From: an uncultured Bacillota bacterium
GTDB taxonomy: Bacteria; Bacillota; Clostridia; Peptostreptococcales; Anaerovoracaceae
Length of the DNA: 64,000 nucleotides
Direction of reading: 5' to 3'
Assembly: GCA_927441425.1 (NCBI GenBank)
Contig: CAKMKG010000034.1
Coordinates: 31,872-95,871, forward strand
Below, piece after piece: positions 35,872-45,007 of the stretch (positions are counted from its first letter, which is position 1; each line of letters begins with the position of its first letter). Position numbers and translations under genes: made by a program. The notes under the pieces were generated by a model. The model made no database searches and had not been told where the DNA came from. It saw only the letters and a list, made by a program, of their open reading frames with translations.

Positions 35872-36339
35872 ATGAAGTTAAGAAACAATTGTAACGGCAG
35901 CGCCCTGTCTTTCACGATACTGGCGCTTCTTGTGCTGTCTATCATGGTGGGTATCGTTGCTACCATTGCACAAACAAATATAAAACAGGCCAGCACGCAG
36001 GAAAACGGCCTGCAGGCCTACTATGCAGCACGATCAGGAATCGAGTTGGCATTTGGTGCTCTTTGGATTACGGATACGGGAGATGAAGCAACGGGAAAAA
36101 CTCTCTTAAAGGCGCTAAGAGATGGAGAGGAATATGGCACTCAAGCCGTAGACTTCGGAGAGGCAGGTATCGCTGAAGTAGCGATCAGTTATGAGAGGTC
36201 AAGCAAAGAAGAAAAGGTTTCCATTGTTTCAGAGGGAAGCTATCTTGATATTACCAGGGATGTAACATTAGACGTATATTTTGAAGTGGATGATGACACA
36301 GGAAAAAGCATTCTTAAGGATATGATCTGGTCAAATTAA
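35872..36339 (+). CDS. PilX-like minor pilin or pilus assembly protein
   Basis: About 155 residues from ATG 35872 with GGAGGGAGG upstream; an ATG at 35848 overlaps the pilO stop and would add MERRREAS. The start NGSALSFTILALLVLSIMVGIVATIAQ resembles PilX/GspK-type N termini: a short basic leader, Gly-Ser-Ala, then one hydrophobic helix, but the +5 Glu of class III prepilins is missing. The AYYAARSGIELAFGALW stretch is typical of PilX/GspK minor pseudopilins (YYAAESGIE). The remainder is a small globular domain. Probable initiator or minor-pilin role. Confidence 0.75.
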   Translation: MKLRNNCNGSALSFTILALLVLSIMVGIVATIAQTNIKQASTQENGLQAYYAARSGIELAFGALWITDTGDEATGKTLLKALRDGEEYGTQAVDFGEAGIAEVAISYERSSKEEKVSIVSEGSYLDITRDVTLDVYFEVDDDTGKSILKDMIWSN

Positions 36340-36379
36340 CCGACTCGGTTTAAAAGTTAAAAAGGAGGTGTATGCATGC

Positions 36380-37783
36380 ATGAGTAGATATCTGAAGAAT
36401 ATTGCCAGAAGTAAAGCGGGATTTACCTTAGTTGAAGTTTTCATTTCTATTGTTATTGTTGGCTTTGTTTTTGCTTTAGCCGGGGGTTTTATCAATTTTT
36501 CTTTTACCGCTGAGAAAAAAGTGGAAAGCGAGTATGAGCTGCAATCAGAGATGAGGCTGGCAACGGAGCTTTTAAATAATGCCATTAGAGATGCTTCGGT
36601 TACCTTTGTCATGCCCGGCAGTCTGTCTCCAGGCGCAACTGAATCGGACTGGAGCTATTTTGGGGTGTCGGAGGATGGAAGCGAGATCGTGCAATTTATC
36701 TGGAAGGAAGATCCAGACGGATCCAACGGAAGACATGAAAAGAAAGTAATCGTTTCTCAAAGGGAAGGAACTACATACAATCTGAATTTTAACAACAAAG
36801 ATAAGACGAAACTGGTTGGATATGAGATCGAACTGCAGAAAGAAGATGGAAGAACTCTTTCGGTGAGTTCTACGTTATCCGCCATCAATTCTGTTGCAGT
36901 TGATTATACTTCCAGTGAGGAAAATCCTGCGGCGGTCATAGCTTATCGTACGGATGAAAGACCTAAGCCCGGAGAAAACAAGAAAGTAACCATTGTTATT
37001 TCAATGGTAATTGACGATTCCGGCAGTATGGAATACAAGATGGACGGAACTTCAACATCCAATAACGAAAAGAAAAGAAAAACGATCATGAAGGGGAAGG
37101 CGGACATTCTGATTGATTCTTTCACAAAGAACGTGGTGCTGGGTGTGGTTCGTTTTGCCAGTGATGCAAACGGTCCTTCTGGATTAACAACATTGATTGA
37201 TGAGAGTAAAAAACTAGCCGCAAAGGCGAGTATTCCAACCAATGCAGAGGGAGGAACCAATACAGGAGACGGTCTCCGAAGAGCGTATTATCAACTAAAA
37301 AGCTATACGAAAAGCAGTCCTGATGAAGATGTCCTTTACTATATCATCCTATTGACCGATGGAGACCCGACCTATTACAGCCATACTGCAGGATCCAGCA
37401 AATATCGCAACAATGATAGAACCGTTACGACAGCCGATTATCAGATCAACGCAGTGGATATTGACGATCGAGGCGGGACGGGAAGCAGTGATCCTTACAA
37501 TAATAGCCTTAATTACACAAAGGTAATCGGCGAAAAGCTGCTCCGATCTGATAGCAGCTTAAATATCCGTACCTTTGTCATCGGCTTTTCCGGTGTTCCC
37601 GAAAATGTGAGCAAAGCAAGAACGATTGCAGCAAACTGCAACCCTGTCGGTACAGATATCAATGACATATATTTTGCTGCAGAAAGTGAAGAGAAGCTTG
37701 GAATTGCCTTTGATGCGATCAAGGAGGCCATGCTCTCGGAGTATTGGCACATCTATGGGCCTTACGGCAATCCGGAAGAGTAA
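36380..37783 (+). CDS. Modular prepilin with von Willebrand A adhesin domain
   Basis: About 467 residues. Start ATG 36380; AAAGGAGGTG lies just upstream, and nearer ATGs at 36372 and 36376 are out of frame. Class III leader KAGFTLVEVFISIVIVG (cleavage after Gly) followed by a pilin helix, a PilW-like domain (about 30-180), then a vWA domain: MIDAS residues Asp212, Ser214, Ser216 in IDDSGSM, GGTNTGDGLRRAYYQ, and LLTDGDPTYY. vWA tip pilins mediate adhesion in Gram-positive pili such as S. sanguinis PilB. Too large to polymerise along the fibre, so a tip or minor subunit. Confidence 0.85.
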   Translation: MSRYLKNIARSKAGFTLVEVFISIVIVGFVFALAGGFINFSFTAEKKVESEYELQSEMRLATELLNNAIRDASVTFVMPGSLSPGATESDWSYFGVSEDGSEIVQFIWKEDPDGSNGRHEKKVIVSQREGTTYNLNFNNKDKTKLVGYEIELQKEDGRTLSVSSTLSAINSVAVDYTSSEENPAAVIAYRTDERPKPGENKKVTIVISMVIDDSGSMEYKMDGTSTSNNEKKRKTIMKGKADILIDSFTKNVVLGVVRFASDANGPSGLTTLIDESKKLAAKASIPTNAEGGTNTGDGLRRAYYQLKSYTKSSPDEDVLYYIILLTDGDPTYYSHTAGSSKYRNNDRTVTTADYQINAVDIDDRGGTGSSDPYNNSLNYTKVIGEKLLRSDSSLNIRTFVIGFSGVPENVSKARTIAANCNPVGTDINDIYFAAESEEKLGIAFDAIKEAMLSEYWHIYGPYGNPEE

Positions 37784-37828
37784 GGGTGAATCGGTAAATG
37801 GAAGAGAACAAGGAGGGAGAATCCTGCC

Positions 37829-40741
37829 ATGAAAATTGGAAGAAGCGGCTTTACACTGATTGAAGCAATTGTGGCCATCGCACTGATCGGCATTATTGCT
37901 GTGGGAATGATCCCTGCCTTTGCTGCACAGTTTAAGATGACAGTAGAGTCTAGGGATATTACAATGATAGGTTTTGACGCCCAGGGAGCTATTGAGGATG
38001 ACATTAATGCATTCAAGGTTCTTTTAAAAGAGGACGGATTGTACAGTGGACCATCACCAGCGGAGCCCTTTGCTATTTTTGGCAGAGTAGATATCCCCTT
38101 ATTTCAAGTCAGTAAAGAGTTCCCTCTGAACGAAAATAAAAGTTTTATCGTTTTCCTATCTGAAAAATTGGCTGAGATGGAATATCGTGATCCATTGGTT
38201 GCGAGTCTCGTAAGGATTGACGGAGAGGCAGACAGCGGATTAAAAACAGAGGGGATTGAAGTGGCTAGTGTAAGGAGCAGCTCCGATCTGAAGCATGTGA
38301 AAGGGACGTTCGCCATTGTAGATTATACCTCTACGCAGGATCTGAACCTTTACCGCTGGTATCGTTCAGAAGAAGGGTTTTCGGATCCTAAATTCCCGGA
38401 TAACTATGAATTAGTAGAGGAATGGCGAAACAAGAAGAGTCTTACAAAAGATGACCTGAAAAAATATGCGGCTAATCGATACCTTATGCTTTCCTTGATT
38501 CCGGTCGACAAAAGTGGCGTCAGGGGAGATGAAAAACCGAGTGTTAACAGGGTGTATATTCAGGGTGAAGAATGGCGCTCCGGCATCTTCGCATGGGTGG
38601 ATAAGAATACAGATTCCTCTTATGATACGGCCAATGATGTTGAAGTCAAATACTCGGAGGGCGCTAGGTCCAGCTGGCCTTTATTAATTGGTTTTAATTC
38701 ACAGAAGACCTTCCCGAAACCCGGGGAACCCGAAAAACGGTTGGATCCGTCCGACGGATCGCTTTATGTGCCCATGGGTGTTGAGAGGAGTCAAAACAGC
38801 GACAGGGTAGGAGAGATTGATGTAACCGAATCAGTTGAATTCATAGACTGGAGCGTGGATAAAAGCATCCATTTCGCCAATGAAATTTCCGTGAGGAACC
38901 ATTCTGATATCAGGATGAAGACTACGGAGGGAAGCATTACGATTTACCAGTATGCCGATATCAACACGGCTAATGGGGAAGCTAAATATGGTTCAAACGG
39001 AAAGGTTCTTCTCTATCCTGACGGAGCCAAGCTCATTTCCGATCGTAATATCATTCTGAAGGCCGGAGGCAAATGGGGGAGCATCAACTTGGAACCCTAT
39101 TCCGCCCTTGAAGCTGTGAATAATATTGAATTAACAGCGGAGGAGTATATTGTTATAAATGGGAGCAATCTGGAGGCAAATGAAAACATTGTAATTGAGT
39201 CCAAGAAAAAGGACATTACGATAGAGGACACCGAGATATCTGCTGCGCAACTGATTTTAAAAAGCAATAGTAAAATAATAGGCGGAAGCTGGAATGCGGG
39301 GACGTCTGTCATTGTTTCCGATGGGAAAGTCCTGACGATTGAGGCAGGGACTTCTCAAGTCGACAATACGGGTCCGATTATCCTGGGAAATACAGGAGGC
39401 ATCGTCTTTGACAAAGGAATGGATGCAGATTTGAAGAACCCACTTAATATTTCCTTGGCAAAGAAAAGCTCCGACGAAATCAAGATCTCCACAACCTATG
39501 GAAGAAATGTGGGATATGCGGGAGAAAATAGTACCTATGAAGGGATCAGTGAGCCTGGCAGTTATCAGAGCCTGGGCACGGGACAAACCAATCTGAGCTA
39601 TACCGTATTGAACCTTTCCGGATCCGGTAGCCCAACCCTCAACTACTCCTTTGACGGAACCAATACGTTAAGCATTAACGCAAGCGGAGCAGAGGAGAAA
39701 GGATATGCGAATTATTATGAACTAAAGGTAAAAGACAAATATGTTGAGGAAGTTACAGGCTCCATCCGCTTCGTAGTGTCTGCCATGGACGGAGAGTCGC
39801 CTTCCGTTGAGATCATAGCCCCGGAAGAAGCGATCTATACGGTAACCTTCGACAGCAACGGTGGGACTCCCGCTGTGCCATCTTCCATTGCTGTGGGAGC
39901 CGGTGAAGCCATAGGTCCACTGCCACAGCCCAGCCTAGCAGGGCATGAATTTGCAGGATGGAATAGTGAAAAGAACGGGAGCGGTTCTGTCTTTATTGAA
40001 ACCGCAGTTATTACTCGGAATATGACTGTTTACGCCCAATTCAGCACGATTCCGATCGATACAGTTACATTCCATAAAAACGGAGGAAATACCGAAGCAA
40101 ATCCAATGACCAGAAATGTGATGCGGGGAACAGCCATAGGTACGCTGCCGCAGCCGCCGACGCGAATCGGATATCTGTTCCAAAGCTGGAATACTCTAGC
40201 GAATGGCAACGGCACTTTGGTCGATGAACTAACTATTGTGACAGGTGATTTGACCGCCTATGCAAAATGGGTAAATAAAGTAAAATTTGCTGACATGAGT
40301 ATAGGTGCATATGTTAGCATTAATGAGGTAATATTCCAGAAAATCAGTAACACGCGTCTGCTCACGAGAAATTATGTAGGCTCTAACGGTATCTGGTCGA
40401 CAGTCAATACCAGAGCAACAAATTTCAGAATTAATTTCTTCAATAATATTTCATGGATCACAGGGTCGGGTTTGGTTGAAGGTGAGATATTAAACACGAT
40501 GAGTGGCATCGAAGCACAGCGGACTGTAATTTTAGCAATCCCTTCCACTTCTTGGTGGGGAGGGCAAAGTTCAAGCACCCAAGCCTTTCGGGTAGACGGG
40601 GGCGGCCTTGTTGCAGTGAGAGATAAAACTGGACAAAACCGTAGCTGCCGCCCTTACATCACGGTGAACAACAGCGATTTGTATGTGAATAGTGGTTCGG
40701 GAACCTTAGCAAGTCCGTATATCCTGATTTGGGAAAAATAA
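37829..40741 (+). CDS. Giant modular prepilin with solenoid-like passenger and InlB-type repeats
   Basis: 970 residues. Class III leader GRSGFTLIEAIVAIALIG at the N terminus, then a pilin helix and a region to about 300; residues 340-540 contain repeated NIxLxA/NIxIES strands (for example NNIELTAEEYIVINGSN) suggestive of a beta solenoid; residues about 669-740 and 743-812 are two InlB B-type/Listeria-Bacteroides repeats (VTFDSNGGTP...GWNS...YAQF and VTFHKNGGNT...SWNT...YAKW); the last 155 residues end in RPYITVNNSDLYVNSGSGTL, like DUF6273-type carbohydrate or surface domains. Probably a minor tip adhesin. RBS AAGGAGGGAG. Last plus-strand gene of the first pilus block. Confidence 0.82.
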   Translation: MKIGRSGFTLIEAIVAIALIGIIAVGMIPAFAAQFKMTVESRDITMIGFDAQGAIEDDINAFKVLLKEDGLYSGPSPAEPFAIFGRVDIPLFQVSKEFPLNENKSFIVFLSEKLAEMEYRDPLVASLVRIDGEADSGLKTEGIEVASVRSSSDLKHVKGTFAIVDYTSTQDLNLYRWYRSEEGFSDPKFPDNYELVEEWRNKKSLTKDDLKKYAANRYLMLSLIPVDKSGVRGDEKPSVNRVYIQGEEWRSGIFAWVDKNTDSSYDTANDVEVKYSEGARSSWPLLIGFNSQKTFPKPGEPEKRLDPSDGSLYVPMGVERSQNSDRVGEIDVTESVEFIDWSVDKSIHFANEISVRNHSDIRMKTTEGSITIYQYADINTANGEAKYGSNGKVLLYPDGAKLISDRNIILKAGGKWGSINLEPYSALEAVNNIELTAEEYIVINGSNLEANENIVIESKKKDITIEDTEISAAQLILKSNSKIIGGSWNAGTSVIVSDGKVLTIEAGTSQVDNTGPIILGNTGGIVFDKGMDADLKNPLNISLAKKSSDEIKISTTYGRNVGYAGENSTYEGISEPGSYQSLGTGQTNLSYTVLNLSGSGSPTLNYSFDGTNTLSINASGAEEKGYANYYELKVKDKYVEEVTGSIRFVVSAMDGESPSVEIIAPEEAIYTVTFDSNGGTPAVPSSIAVGAGEAIGPLPQPSLAGHEFAGWNSEKNGSGSVFIETAVITRNMTVYAQFSTIPIDTVTFHKNGGNTEANPMTRNVMRGTAIGTLPQPPTRIGYLFQSWNTLANGNGTLVDELTIVTGDLTAYAKWVNKVKFADMSIGAYVSINEVIFQKISNTRLLTRNYVGSNGIWSTVNTRATNFRINFFNNISWITGSGLVEGEILNTMSGIEAQRTVILAIPSTSWWGGQSSSTQAFRVDGGGLVAVRDKTGQNRSCRPYITVNNSDLYVNSGSGTLASPYILIWEK

Positions 40742-40746
40742 AAAGA

Positions 40747-40785
40747 GAAACAACAAAGCCGCCCATTGGGCGGCTTTGTTGTTTC
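40747..40785 (+). terminator. Strong intrinsic terminator after the giant pilin
   Basis: GAAACAACAAAGCCGCCC (40747-40764) and GGGCGGCTTTGTTGTTTC (40768-40785) form a perfect 18-bp stem with a three-base loop, ending the pilC-to-giant-pilin operon. It probably works both ways. Confidence 0.92.
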
Positions 40786-40798
40786 CGGTATGTGTAAC

Positions 40799-40847
40799 AA
40801 AAAAGAGACCGGCTCTCCCTGATTTCTTCAATCATTTTGAGCCAGCC
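40799..40847 (-). terminator. Probable terminator of pilA
   Basis: On the minus strand GGCTGGCTC (40847-40839) pairs with GAGCCGGTC (wobbles included) and is followed by TCTTTTTT down to 40799. It lies 36 bases after the pilA stop. Confidence 0.65.
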
Positions 40848-40882
40848 CCCTTTGCTTTTCAGGTTTGTAATAAGCTTGTTAA

Positions 40883-41248
40883 TTATTCTGGATACGTATC
40901 TGACCCGCCGCCTGCAAGCGGATAGTCTACCTCGATGCCTCCGCCAGAAGTAGTGTAGTCGACGCTGAAGTCTGTACCGGGATCTGTTTCAAGATAGCCT
41001 TCTGTAGCTAGCTCAGCTACAGTATATTCGTTGGTATCATCTTCTGCTTGAGCAACGGCTGCTGCGGAATAGATTGTTCTGGCGGTTGCTAAATTTGCTC
41101 GATCCGTTGCAGTGTCCGTAAACCCGGAAAGTCTTGGTATAATAATTGCTGCCAATATACCAATGATAACAATAACCACAATCAGTTCAATCAGTGTGAA
41201 CCCTTTTTTGTTTTTCATTTTCTTAAATCGATTGACGAATAAATTCAT
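40883..41248 (-). CDS. pilA: Major type IV pilin PilA
   Basis: 121 residues. Leader MNLFVNRFKKMKNKKG ends at the cleavage Gly, then FTLIELIVVIVIIGILAAIIIPRL, the canonical pilin helix with Glu5. The mature globular domain is short (about 80 residues) with acidic, glycine-rich C terminus and no cysteines, so no D-loop disulfide. RBS TGGAGG before ATG 41248. It is transcribed against the rest of the locus from its own promoter (TGCTATAAT at 41317-41309), which fits the high amount needed of a major subunit. Confidence 0.92.
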   Translation of the reverse strand: MNLFVNRFKKMKNKKGFTLIELIVVIVIIGILAAIIIPRLSGFTDTATDRANLATARTIYSAAAVAQAEDDTNEYTVAELATEGYLETDPGTDFSVDYTTSGGGIEVDYPLAGGGSDTYPE

Positions 41249-41308
41249 AATTTTTCCTCCATCTTATTTTTCTTTCTAGCTAATAAAAACAATATATTAC
41301 TAGTTGAA

Positions 41309-41317
41309 TTATAGCAT
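41309..41317 (-). promoter_or_regulatory. Extended -10 promoter of pilA
   Basis: On the minus strand TGCTATAAT gives an extended -10; the -35 region is poor. It is 61 bases upstream of the pilA start. Confidence 0.55.
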
Positions 41318-41373
41318 TTTATGTCGAAATTGCTAGTTTTTTTTTGAAAAAAGTAAAATTATTTATATTAATC

Positions 41374-41382
41374 TGTTATAAT
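41374..41382 (+). promoter_or_regulatory. Extended -10 promoter of the two-gene membrane cassette
   Basis: TGTTATAAT (41374-41382) is a clear extended -10; the -35 match is weak. It lies 72 bases before the 41454 start codon and back to back with the pilA promoter. Confidence 0.5.
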
Positions 41383-41453
41383 AAAAATAGAATTTTTGTG
41401 GCATACGCTTTGCGGGGAAAGAGGAATGGTTTTTACCGGGAGGGATTTAACCG

Positions 41454-42968
41454 ATGAACAGTGTGTTTGCAGCCTATTTCACGTCTATAAACCCCTATAT
41501 TGTTATTTCTGCGCACCTACCTTTTCTTACTGGATTCGTGGCCTGGGTGTTCCTTTATATAAAATTCGATCAAAATATTTTAAAAAAGCTGGAATGGACT
41601 TTTTTACGGATTTCAAATTCCGCCCAGGGTTTTACGAAATGTAGGGTGGAAAATCTGAAAGCAATGAATGAAGTTGCCTTAGACAGGGCTATCCCTCAAT
41701 TTGAAGCAGCATGGAACAAGATGATGCTTCAGGCGGAACAGAGATATACGGAGGAGATCCTGCCTGAAGGGGAATGTTTTTTTCGTGAGGATGTGCTGAT
41801 TATTATTCCTGCTCGAAGAAGTACCTTGAAAAGCATGTGGAGTACGGTTATGACCCTTACTCTTATCTCAATCCTTCTGCCGCCGACCGTTGCAGCATTG
41901 ATGGGGCACAGAATTTCGGAATCCGTTGTAACTTCAGGTCTGTTTCCTGCAATTCTACTTCTTCTGATCCATCTGTTGTTTGCCACATTGGACAAACGTG
42001 CGATTAACAGGACCATGGACGCCTATTATAAATTTCTTATTGCCTTTGACGCCGCAGAAACTATGAAGGCAATGACAGAGCGCCAGGATTCAGTAACTCA
42101 CTGTCAGGATCGGCTCGATCAACTGAACAGTTTGCTTACAAAAAATATGAAGGGAATGACTGATTCCCTGGAAAAACAGAACGGCTCTACGGAATGGTCG
42201 GAGGAGTTACTGGATCAGACATCAATTCTGCATCGTCAGGAAGCTGATAGTATTAAGATCTTGGTCGATCGTCTCAACAACCTGCTTCAAATTATGGAAG
42301 AGAACAGAGTGCAGAATAATCAATTCATCAAAGATGTGATACTGTTATCAGAAAAGAGCGGCCAGGCACAGCAACAATTCAGCAGTATGGTGAAGGAAGT
42401 CGCCGGGATGATGCAGGAAGCGATGATTGCAGGTAAAGAATTTGCAGTTGGAATCAATCAGGCAGTTAGAGATAATGCCAAAGCGATCGGTGATATTACC
42501 GTTCAGGCGCAAGCGCTTAGGGAGGACTATGAAGCATTTTTCGTGCGGAGCGGTGAATCGACAAAGCTTACCTTGGAGGAAATGGATTATCAGATTCAAG
42601 GTCTGATTACACGGATGTCCGAGGATATCGGAGGTATTTTGCGGACTGCAGTTGAAAAAAACGGAGAAATTCTGGATCAGTACAAGGATCAGACGACGAA
42701 TATCCTGCAGTCATTTGATGAACAGGCGAGAAGCATTGCTCTGTACGCAAAGGAAATCAATATGGATATTGCAGAGCTTTCCAACAATCTGGGTGTTTCC
42801 GTAGCAGATTTTAATGAAAAAATGCGTGAGGGGATCCAGCTCGCCGTAGGAGATTTTGACTCGGGTCTGGCAGAATTGACGACTCGGATTGCAAATACCG
42901 TGGAAAACATAACTGATGCGGTGGAAGCCCTGCCTGCCAGCATTCAAATGGCGAATAAGGGGAGATAA
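41454..42968 (+). CDS. Membrane/coiled-coil protein of ZorA/MotA-like layout, unknown function
   Basis: 504 residues. Hydrophobic segments near 14-36, 128-149 and 154-176, a cytoplasmic loop of 90 residues between the first two (with ECFFREDVLII just before the second), and then about 320 residues of coiled coil (for example LKQAADSIKI-type stretches, VRDNAKAIGDITVQAQALRE). Three helices followed by a long tail is the plan of MotA/TolQ/ExbB and of ZorA; however the G-x-x-GT pore motif of those channels is not evident (LISILLPPTVAALMG instead). RBS GGGAGGG. It lies between pilA and pilD and is followed after two bases by the next gene. I do not assign a function. Confidence 0.7.
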   Translation: MNSVFAAYFTSINPYIVISAHLPFLTGFVAWVFLYIKFDQNILKKLEWTFLRISNSAQGFTKCRVENLKAMNEVALDRAIPQFEAAWNKMMLQAEQRYTEEILPEGECFFREDVLIIIPARRSTLKSMWSTVMTLTLISILLPPTVAALMGHRISESVVTSGLFPAILLLLIHLLFATLDKRAINRTMDAYYKFLIAFDAAETMKAMTERQDSVTHCQDRLDQLNSLLTKNMKGMTDSLEKQNGSTEWSEELLDQTSILHRQEADSIKILVDRLNNLLQIMEENRVQNNQFIKDVILLSEKSGQAQQQFSSMVKEVAGMMQEAMIAGKEFAVGINQAVRDNAKAIGDITVQAQALREDYEAFFVRSGESTKLTLEEMDYQIQGLITRMSEDIGGILRTAVEKNGEILDQYKDQTTNILQSFDEQARSIALYAKEINMDIAELSNNLGVSVADFNEKMREGIQLAVGDFDSGLAELTTRIANTVENITDAVEALPASIQMANKGR

Positions 42969-42970
42969 GT

Positions 42971-44167
42971 ATGCTGAATACTGCTAATTTCAACACAGCT
43001 ATAGATGCAATCCGCGGGAGGTTTTTCCTTTTAGACGAATTTCCTCATTGGAACCGGGACCGATTGCCCAAGGGAGTTATAAAGGAAGCAATGGCAGTGG
43101 ACAAGGAGGATCTGGAAGCTTTCAGCTATTCTCTTACAGGAAAGCAGTTAGAAGCGATCCTTCTTGATATTCTCTTGCTGAAATCCCTGGAGGAACAGGA
43201 ACGAATCGCGGCGATACTGAATATCCGCTTTTCTCCAAGGCTTATCAAGTTGTTTTACACATTGTATCAGACATACTATGATGTTGATGCTGTCCGACTG
43301 ATTCTGAGGAAACTGATTAGAGAAGCAAAACGGAGATCGATATTTCTCGAATCAGGTGCTTTTTTTTGGGAGTTTGGAGATTTTGCCGACCCCTTTGAAG
43401 AAGTCAAGCTAGCTTTTGTCAACAAATGGGAGAAACTGGATGATTTTTTCGAAGTATACAATATCAGAAAGGATACCCGGCTCGCAATGGAGATACGCCT
43501 TCGTTGCCTTGAGGATGCCGAACTTCCTATGATCTATAACAATTTGCATCATTTCATGTATCTTTTAGAACGAAAGCCAGAAAAATATCTTATGACAGCC
43601 ATCACAAATTACATCTATCTTTCTGATGTACGAACCATGATCAAGGAGGTATGTCTGCTAATCCTTGACCACATAGGAGAACCTTCCAGATCATTAAAAT
43701 GGGAGGGGTATGACAGAAAAGTTACAGAGAAATTCTCGGAATGGTATTTTGATCACCATCTCTCCCTCCATTCCGTACAGTATCCTAAAAAATACGAAAT
43801 TCTGTCCAAATACTACAACAGTGTTAGACAGAACTATGAACTTGAGCGATCTGCTTTTGTGATCGAATTTGATAAGATCGTTGTTGTTGATATGCCGGAC
43901 GACCCGTTTTCTTACTTTTTTGACAAATGGGAGTTTGATCGGATAATGAAAGAATGGGACGAAATTGGAACAGAACCCTCCTTTTACAAGGAGGGTTCCG
44001 AGCAAATTTCAGCGAGAGATTATATCATCGAGAATAAAGATGAACCATGTATTATATTGTTGTACGAAGGGGTTGATCTCATGTACATCGATGAGATATT
44101 GGATATCAAAATCGGGTTAACGCCGGATTTCAGACAAATAAAACTAGTACCCGAGAATCATCCCTAA
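42971..44167 (+). CDS. Soluble partner of the membrane cassette, unknown; possibly ZorC/EH-signature-like
   Basis: 398 residues, no signal peptide or membrane segment. Helical N-terminal two thirds; C-terminal part with YYNSVRQNYELERSAFVIEF and WEFDRIMKEW, which recalls the tail of EH-signature proteins such as ZorC, but this is a weak, by-eye resemblance. RBS GGGGAGA before ATG 42971; two bases after the preceding gene, so they form one operon. Its 3' end overlaps the convergent pilD by 24 bases. Rich in acidic and aromatic residues. Function not known; context suggests a role tied to the membrane protein upstream and possibly the pilus. Confidence 0.65.
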   Translation: MLNTANFNTAIDAIRGRFFLLDEFPHWNRDRLPKGVIKEAMAVDKEDLEAFSYSLTGKQLEAILLDILLLKSLEEQERIAAILNIRFSPRLIKLFYTLYQTYYDVDAVRLILRKLIREAKRRSIFLESGAFFWEFGDFADPFEEVKLAFVNKWEKLDDFFEVYNIRKDTRLAMEIRLRCLEDAELPMIYNNLHHFMYLLERKPEKYLMTAITNYIYLSDVRTMIKEVCLLILDHIGEPSRSLKWEGYDRKVTEKFSEWYFDHHLSLHSVQYPKKYEILSKYYNSVRQNYELERSAFVIEFDKIVVVDMPDDPFSYFFDKWEFDRIMKEWDEIGTEPSFYKEGSEQISARDYIIENKDEPCIILLYEGVDLMYIDEILDIKIGLTPDFRQIKLVPENHP

Positions 44168-44917
44168 ATAAATCTCAATTAGTTTGTATCCGAACAAAAG
44201 GGCCAGAACGATTCCAATAGAAAGAAAAGGGCCAAAGGGTATGCGGGTTCCACGGCTTGCCTTCTTCTTGAGAAATAGAACGATGAAATAAAACAGGGCG
44301 ACGATGTTACCAAGGAACAAAGCAAGAAGAATCAGCTTCCAGCCTGTGAATAATCCTGCTGCTGCCATATATTTCACATCTCCTCCCCCGAGACCGTCAG
44401 GGTAGATAAGCCCCAGAATAAGTAGAGGGATTGAGGCTGCAAAAAATCCGATCAGATAAAGCTGCCAGGGATCGTTCAGAATGCCGATGCGATAAACAGC
44501 ATGAACAACGGCAAGAAGCAAAAGGCTGACGACAAGCCCGTCGGGAATTATTTGATGACGCAGATCGATAAACGAAACAACAATCAGGATAGAAAATAAA
44601 ATCGATAGAAACAATGCAGTCAAAGTGAAACCATAGATCAGAAATGAAAATAACACAAGAAATGCGTTGAGCAATTCCACAAAAGGATAGACGGGGGATA
44701 TCGGTGCCTTGCAGTATTTACATTTTCCGCCAAGGATAAGGTAGCTCAGCAATGGTACATTGAGATACCAGGGGATCAACTTTTCACAGGATGGACAATA
44801 GGAACGGCCTTTTACGATTGTTTTTTCCAGAGGGATGCGGTATATGCATACATTGAGAAAACTTCCGACCATAAGCCCGATGATGAAAATAAAAAGGTAA
44901 ATCATAACAGGAATCAT
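44144..44917 (-). CDS. pilD: Prepilin peptidase/N-methyltransferase PilD
   Basis: About 257 residues from ATG 44917 (GGAGG 10 bases upstream; TTG 44932 overlaps that site). Integral membrane aspartic peptidase with eight hydrophobic segments. Zinc loop CPSC...CKYC for the methyltransferase domain, catalytic Asp in DLRHQIIPD and in GGGDVKYM (the GxGD motif). Cleaves after the Gly of the prepilin leaders seen in PilA and the two modular pilins. Divergent from pilB and convergent with the unknown cassette. Confidence 0.94.
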   Translation of the reverse strand: MIPVMIYLFIFIIGLMVGSFLNVCIYRIPLEKTIVKGRSYCPSCEKLIPWYLNVPLLSYLILGGKCKYCKAPISPVYPFVELLNAFLVLFSFLIYGFTLTALFLSILFSILIVVSFIDLRHQIIPDGLVVSLLLLAVVHAVYRIGILNDPWQLYLIGFFAASIPLLILGLIYPDGLGGGDVKYMAAAGLFTGWKLILLALFLGNIVALFYFIVLFLKKKASRGTRIPFGPFLSIGIVLALLFGYKLIEIYLGMILGY

Positions 44918-44944
44918 TGCGGGAACCTCCAATACGAGTCAATT

Positions 44945-44974
44945 TTGACAGAATATTTATAGATATGGTATCAT
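44945..44974 (+). promoter_or_regulatory. SigA promoter of pilB-pilT
   Basis: TTGACA (44945-44950) and TATCAT (44969-44974) with an 18-base spacer. It faces away from pilD. Confidence 0.65.
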
Positions 44975-45007
44975 ATTATCACAATTTTACAAGATGGAGA
45001 TAAAAAG

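Noticed and set aside
41454..44167. Complete Zorya defence system
   Set aside because: ZorB, ZorD and ZorE-like genes are missing and the pore motif is not clear, so only a loose resemblance can be claimed.
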